A stretch of 64,000 nt of DNA from Lamellibrachia satsuma (Eukaryota > Annelida > Polychaeta > Sabellida > Siboglinidae), in assembly GCA_033239005.1 (NCBI GenBank), contig BSQZ01000028.1:7760411-7824410 (forward strand), read 5' to 3'. The notes beneath the pieces were generated by a model, which made no database searches, was not told the origin of the DNA, and was given only the letters and a program-made list of their open reading frames with translations. Made by a program: the position numbers and the translations under genes. Positions 60,601-64,000 of this stretch are shown here, in pieces (the stretch's first letter is position 1; the number at the start of each line of letters is the position of its first letter).

Positions 60601-63600
60601 TACCACCAATGATCGCTCTAGTCCAAAATGGTTACCTGTTCGGTCACATATTTATGTCATACCCCCTAATTTTTTGCAAACTTTCCATTTTGGCATCCGA
60701 TCTGTATCATGATGTTCGTGATTGCTACAGCTGTCTGCCTTTTCCAAGCAAACGGTTCACTTTTCCTATCAACCTGTGCCTATGGGAATGATTATATCTT
60801 ATGTTAACCACTTCAGAGTTAAGGTTAGCTAGGGATGGGGTTAGCTAGAGATGGGGTTAACTATTCATGTGGTTAGCTAAAGATGGGGTTAACTACGGTT
60901 AGGGTTGCAAAGTACTGCACACAACATGAAATTGGTATTGATATGTGGTGAATAGACATTTTGGAAAGGCAACAGTTTTTGTTGATATTAAAAATTGCTT
61001 ATTGTACACTTTTAGCGTACCACAATTTCTATAATGCTATTTTAGCATATGAAAAATAAAAAATTATATTTATTAGCAATGAAATATCATATTAAACATC
61101 AACTTGCGCAATATATCAGCTCGTGCACATCAAACGTTATAGTACAAAACTAAAATGTACATTTATTTGACATGTTTTATATTTAGTAGATCGGTTATAA
61201 GACACCTCCTAAGGGAGACTGTTAAACAGTTTAAATAGTAGCGGCGTTTAACCAGTAATGATCTTGTTCACTAGATGGAATCTATAACATATATATAATA
61301 ATATAATATTATCTAGTCTGACACCGACAATTGTCTAAGTCAAACACACACAAAATGGGACAGGTTAGCTACCGTTTTTATTTATTTATTTATTTTCCAA
61401 AATATGAGCCCTAATTATATTATCATAATTGCAAATTATAAAAATTATAAGAAATTTGTTATAACAAACTAATAATTTCATCCAAATTACGTGTAATATC
61501 CACAATTAAGCTAATAACAACGACCAAAACATAAGCACATCAACATTTTATAACCGTGCTTGTGACCCTGACTTCCGTCTAAATAGGGAATTTTTTTGTT
61601 TCAGAAAGTGTCAAATTTTATGTCAAGTTGCGGCACAGTGTATATGTAGACACATTATGGAACACTCCTACTTGTCAAGTCATTATTATTTCTTTGACAG
61701 CCAAGTCTAAACAATTCTTTGTCCGTATTATTAGCTGAAAACCAGTCACATAATTTAATTATAGGTCGATTTTGACACTTGATAAATCATAGATCATTTA
61801 CACTAGATTTACATAGCACTGCGAACCAATGAAGCCTGCTTACTGTCCCTTTGAATATACTAATGAGTTTATTTTTAAATTAGTATTCATATAATTGCTT
61901 GATTTTAAACCAAACGTTGCATAACTTTGTAAGAAAATTTGACATTTTTCATATTTAACAGGATTTAGGTAAATTCCAATGATTCAGGTTTGTCCAATTT
62001 TATTGTTTATGTGACTGCTTTCATACTTCTAATTGATAAGGTACAAGGCGAACGGCTTGATTTCGATACGCCACCATAAAAGGGTATCACATGACCAGAT
62101 GCCAGTCGCGGCCAGATTTGAAAATGCTGATCTACGCAGTGCTTCCAGTCGGTGTGACACAACCAAAATACAACTATTCTGTCCAAATTTGTTACACAGT
62201 GTTGATAACGCACTGAGCCACAAGACAAATACCACCAATGTTCGCTCTAGTCCAAAATGGTTACCTGTTCGGTCATATACTTATGTCATTCCCCCTAATT
62301 TTTGCAAACTTTCCATTTTGGCATCCGATCTGTATCATGATGTTCGTGATTGCTACTGCTGTCTGCCTTTTCCAAGCAAACTGTTCACTTTTCCTATCAA
62401 CTGGTGCCTATGGGAATGATTATATCTTATGTTAACCACTTCAGAGTTAAGGATAGCTAGGGATGGGGTTAGCTAGAGATGGGGTTAACCATTCATGTGG
62501 TTAGCTAAAGATGGGGTTAGCTACGGTTAGGGTTGCAAAGTACTGCACACAACATGAAATTTGTATTGATATGTGGTGAATAGACATTTTGGAAAGGCAA
62601 CAGTTTTTGTTGATATTAAAATTGCTTATTGTACACTTTTAGCGTACCACAATTTCTATAATGCTATTTTAGCATATGAAAAATAAAAAATTATATTTAT
62701 TAGCAATGAAATATCATATTAAACATCAACTTGCGCAATATATCAGCTCGTGCACATCAAACGTTATAGTACAAAACTAAAATGTACATTTATTTGACAT
62801 GTTTTATATTTAGTAGATCGGTTATAAGACACCTCCTAAGGGAGACTGTTAAACAGTTTAAATAGTAGCGGCGTTTAATCAGTAATGATCTTGTTCACTA
62901 GATGGAATCTATAACATATATATAATAATATAATATTATCTAGTCTGACACCGACAATTGTCTAAGTCAAACACACACAAAATGGGACAGGTTAGCTACC
63001 GTTTTTATTTATTTATTTATTTTCCAAAATATGAGCCCTAATTATATTATCATAATTGCAAATTATAAAAATTATAAGAAATTTGTTATAACAAACTAAT
63101 AATTTCATCCAAATTACGTGTAATATCCACAATTAAGCTAATAACAACGACCAAAACATAAGCACATCAACATTTTATAACCGAGCTTGTGACCCCGACT
63201 TCCGTCTAAATAGGGAATTTTTTTGTTTCAGAAAGTGTCAAATTTTATGTCACGTTGCGGCACAGTGTATATGTAGACACAGTATGGAACACTCCTACTT
63301 GTCAAGTCATTATTATTTCTTTGACAGCCAAGTCTAAACAATTCTTTGTCCGTATTATTAGCTGAAAACCAGTCACATAATTTAATTATAGGTCGATTTT
63401 GACACTTGATAAATCATAGATCATGTACACTAGATTTACATAGCACTGCGAACCAATGAAGCCTGCTTACTGTCCCTTTGAATATACTAATGAGTTTATT
63501 TTTAAATTAGTATTCATATAATTGCTTGATTTTAAACCAAACGTGGCATAACTTTGTAAGAAAATTTGACATTTTTCACATTTAACAGGATTTAGGGTAA

Positions 63601-64000
63601 ATTCCAATGATTCAGGTTTGTCCAATTTTATTGTTTATGTGACTGCTTTCATACTTCTAGTTGATAAGATACCAGTCGAACGGCTTGATTTCGATACGCC
63701 ACCATAAAAGGGTATCACATGACCAGATGCCAGTCGCGGCCAGATTTGAAAATGCTGATCTACGCAGTGCTTCCAGTCGGTGTGACACAACCAAAATACA
63801 ACTATTCTGTCCAAATTTGTTACACAGTGTTGCTAACGCACTGAGCCACAAGACAAATACCACCAATGATCGCTCTAGTCCAAAATGGTTACCTGTTCGG
63901 TCACATACTTATGTCATACCCTAATTTTTGCAAACTTTCCATTTTGGCATCCGATCTGTATCATGATGTTCGTGATTGCTACTGCTGTCTGCCTTTTCCA
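48637..64000. repeat. 1.6 kb macrosatellite, nine complete copies and a partial tenth
   Basis: Units start with aaatagggaattt (or aaataagg) at 48637, 50251, 51865, 53479, 55093, 56723, 58337, 59954, 61581 and 63208, giving periods of 1614, 1614, 1614, 1614, 1630, 1614, 1617, 1627 and 1627 bp. All are in the same orientation and differ by few substitutions. Each unit contains a ggttagctagagatggggtt subrepeat cluster, a (TTTA)n tract, an AT palindrome (catatatataataatataat) and the hairpin ctgttaaacagtttaa. Two overlapping opposite frames of 97 and 69 codons recur but lack an ATG at their start. No known gene or RNA is recognised. The array continues past the right edge. Confidence 0.98.

Noticed and set aside
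49084..63924. Conserved 97-codon forward and 69-codon reverse ORFs in each macrosatellite unit
   Set aside because: They begin at TTG or ATT rather than ATG, overlap each other on opposite strands, resemble no family, and are kept simply because the units are nearly identical. Substitutions do not visibly favour either frame.

Overview
The window looks like chromosomal DNA from a multicellular animal with an AT-rich, repeat-dense genome. Genes are split by GT-AG introns of up to 8.5 kb. There are cut-and-paste transposon remnants (hAT-like, THAP-type), a non-LTR retrotransposon, a tRNA-derived SINE and many satellites. The YqaJ/PHD and THAP families seen here are common in aquatic invertebrate genomes, so a marine invertebrate is a reasonable guess; the sequence does not fix the phylum. 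There are no prokaryotic operons and no CRISPR array.

Region 1 (1-27.5 kb, minus strand): the 5' half of COG3, subunit 3 of the conserved oligomeric Golgi complex. I reconstructed seven exons (27512-27327, 23041-22925, 22275-22214, 20613-20448, 11990-11916, 6845-6753, 6478-6350). They join in frame into 276 residues matching the COG3 N-terminus; the rest of the gene lies beyond position 1. The introns are filled with tandem repeats and mobile elements: a 6 kb array of a 20-bp unit (1-5967), a LINE tail whose last codons have grown into a 34-bp minisatellite, hAT-type elements with 8-bp target duplications (9005-10360, 13132-14205), arrays of 31, 44 and 33 bp, and a 53-bp array (16655-20447) made from the COG3 exon 4/intron 4 junction, so that about 47 copies of a 5' splice site sit in one intron.

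Region 2 (27.5-35 kb): upstream of COG3. It holds a SINE with A and B boxes, a 446-bp MITE, a 5'-truncated non-LTR reverse transcriptase, a perfect (CA)146 run and several unassigned stretches.

Region 3 (35-46.6 kb): a decayed YqaJ-type exonuclease exon and a PHD-like finger exon on the same strand, separated by a 10.6 kb inverted-repeat (fold-back) structure. Its arms enclose interleaved 20-bp and 29-bp minisatellites, and a smaller inverted-repeat element is nested in the left arm.

Region 4 (46.7-48.6 kb): a decayed THAP-domain transposase gene on the minus strand, then a second copy of the MITE.

Region 5 (48.6-64.0 kb): a head-to-tail macrosatellite with a 1614-1630 bp unit, nine full copies and a partial tenth, running off the right edge.

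The only gene that looks functional is COG3. The rest is transposon-derived or satellite DNA. No cooperating gene system is visible. The most unusual feature is the amplification of a COG3 splice donor inside its own intron, followed by the fold-back structure inside the YqaJ/PHD locus.
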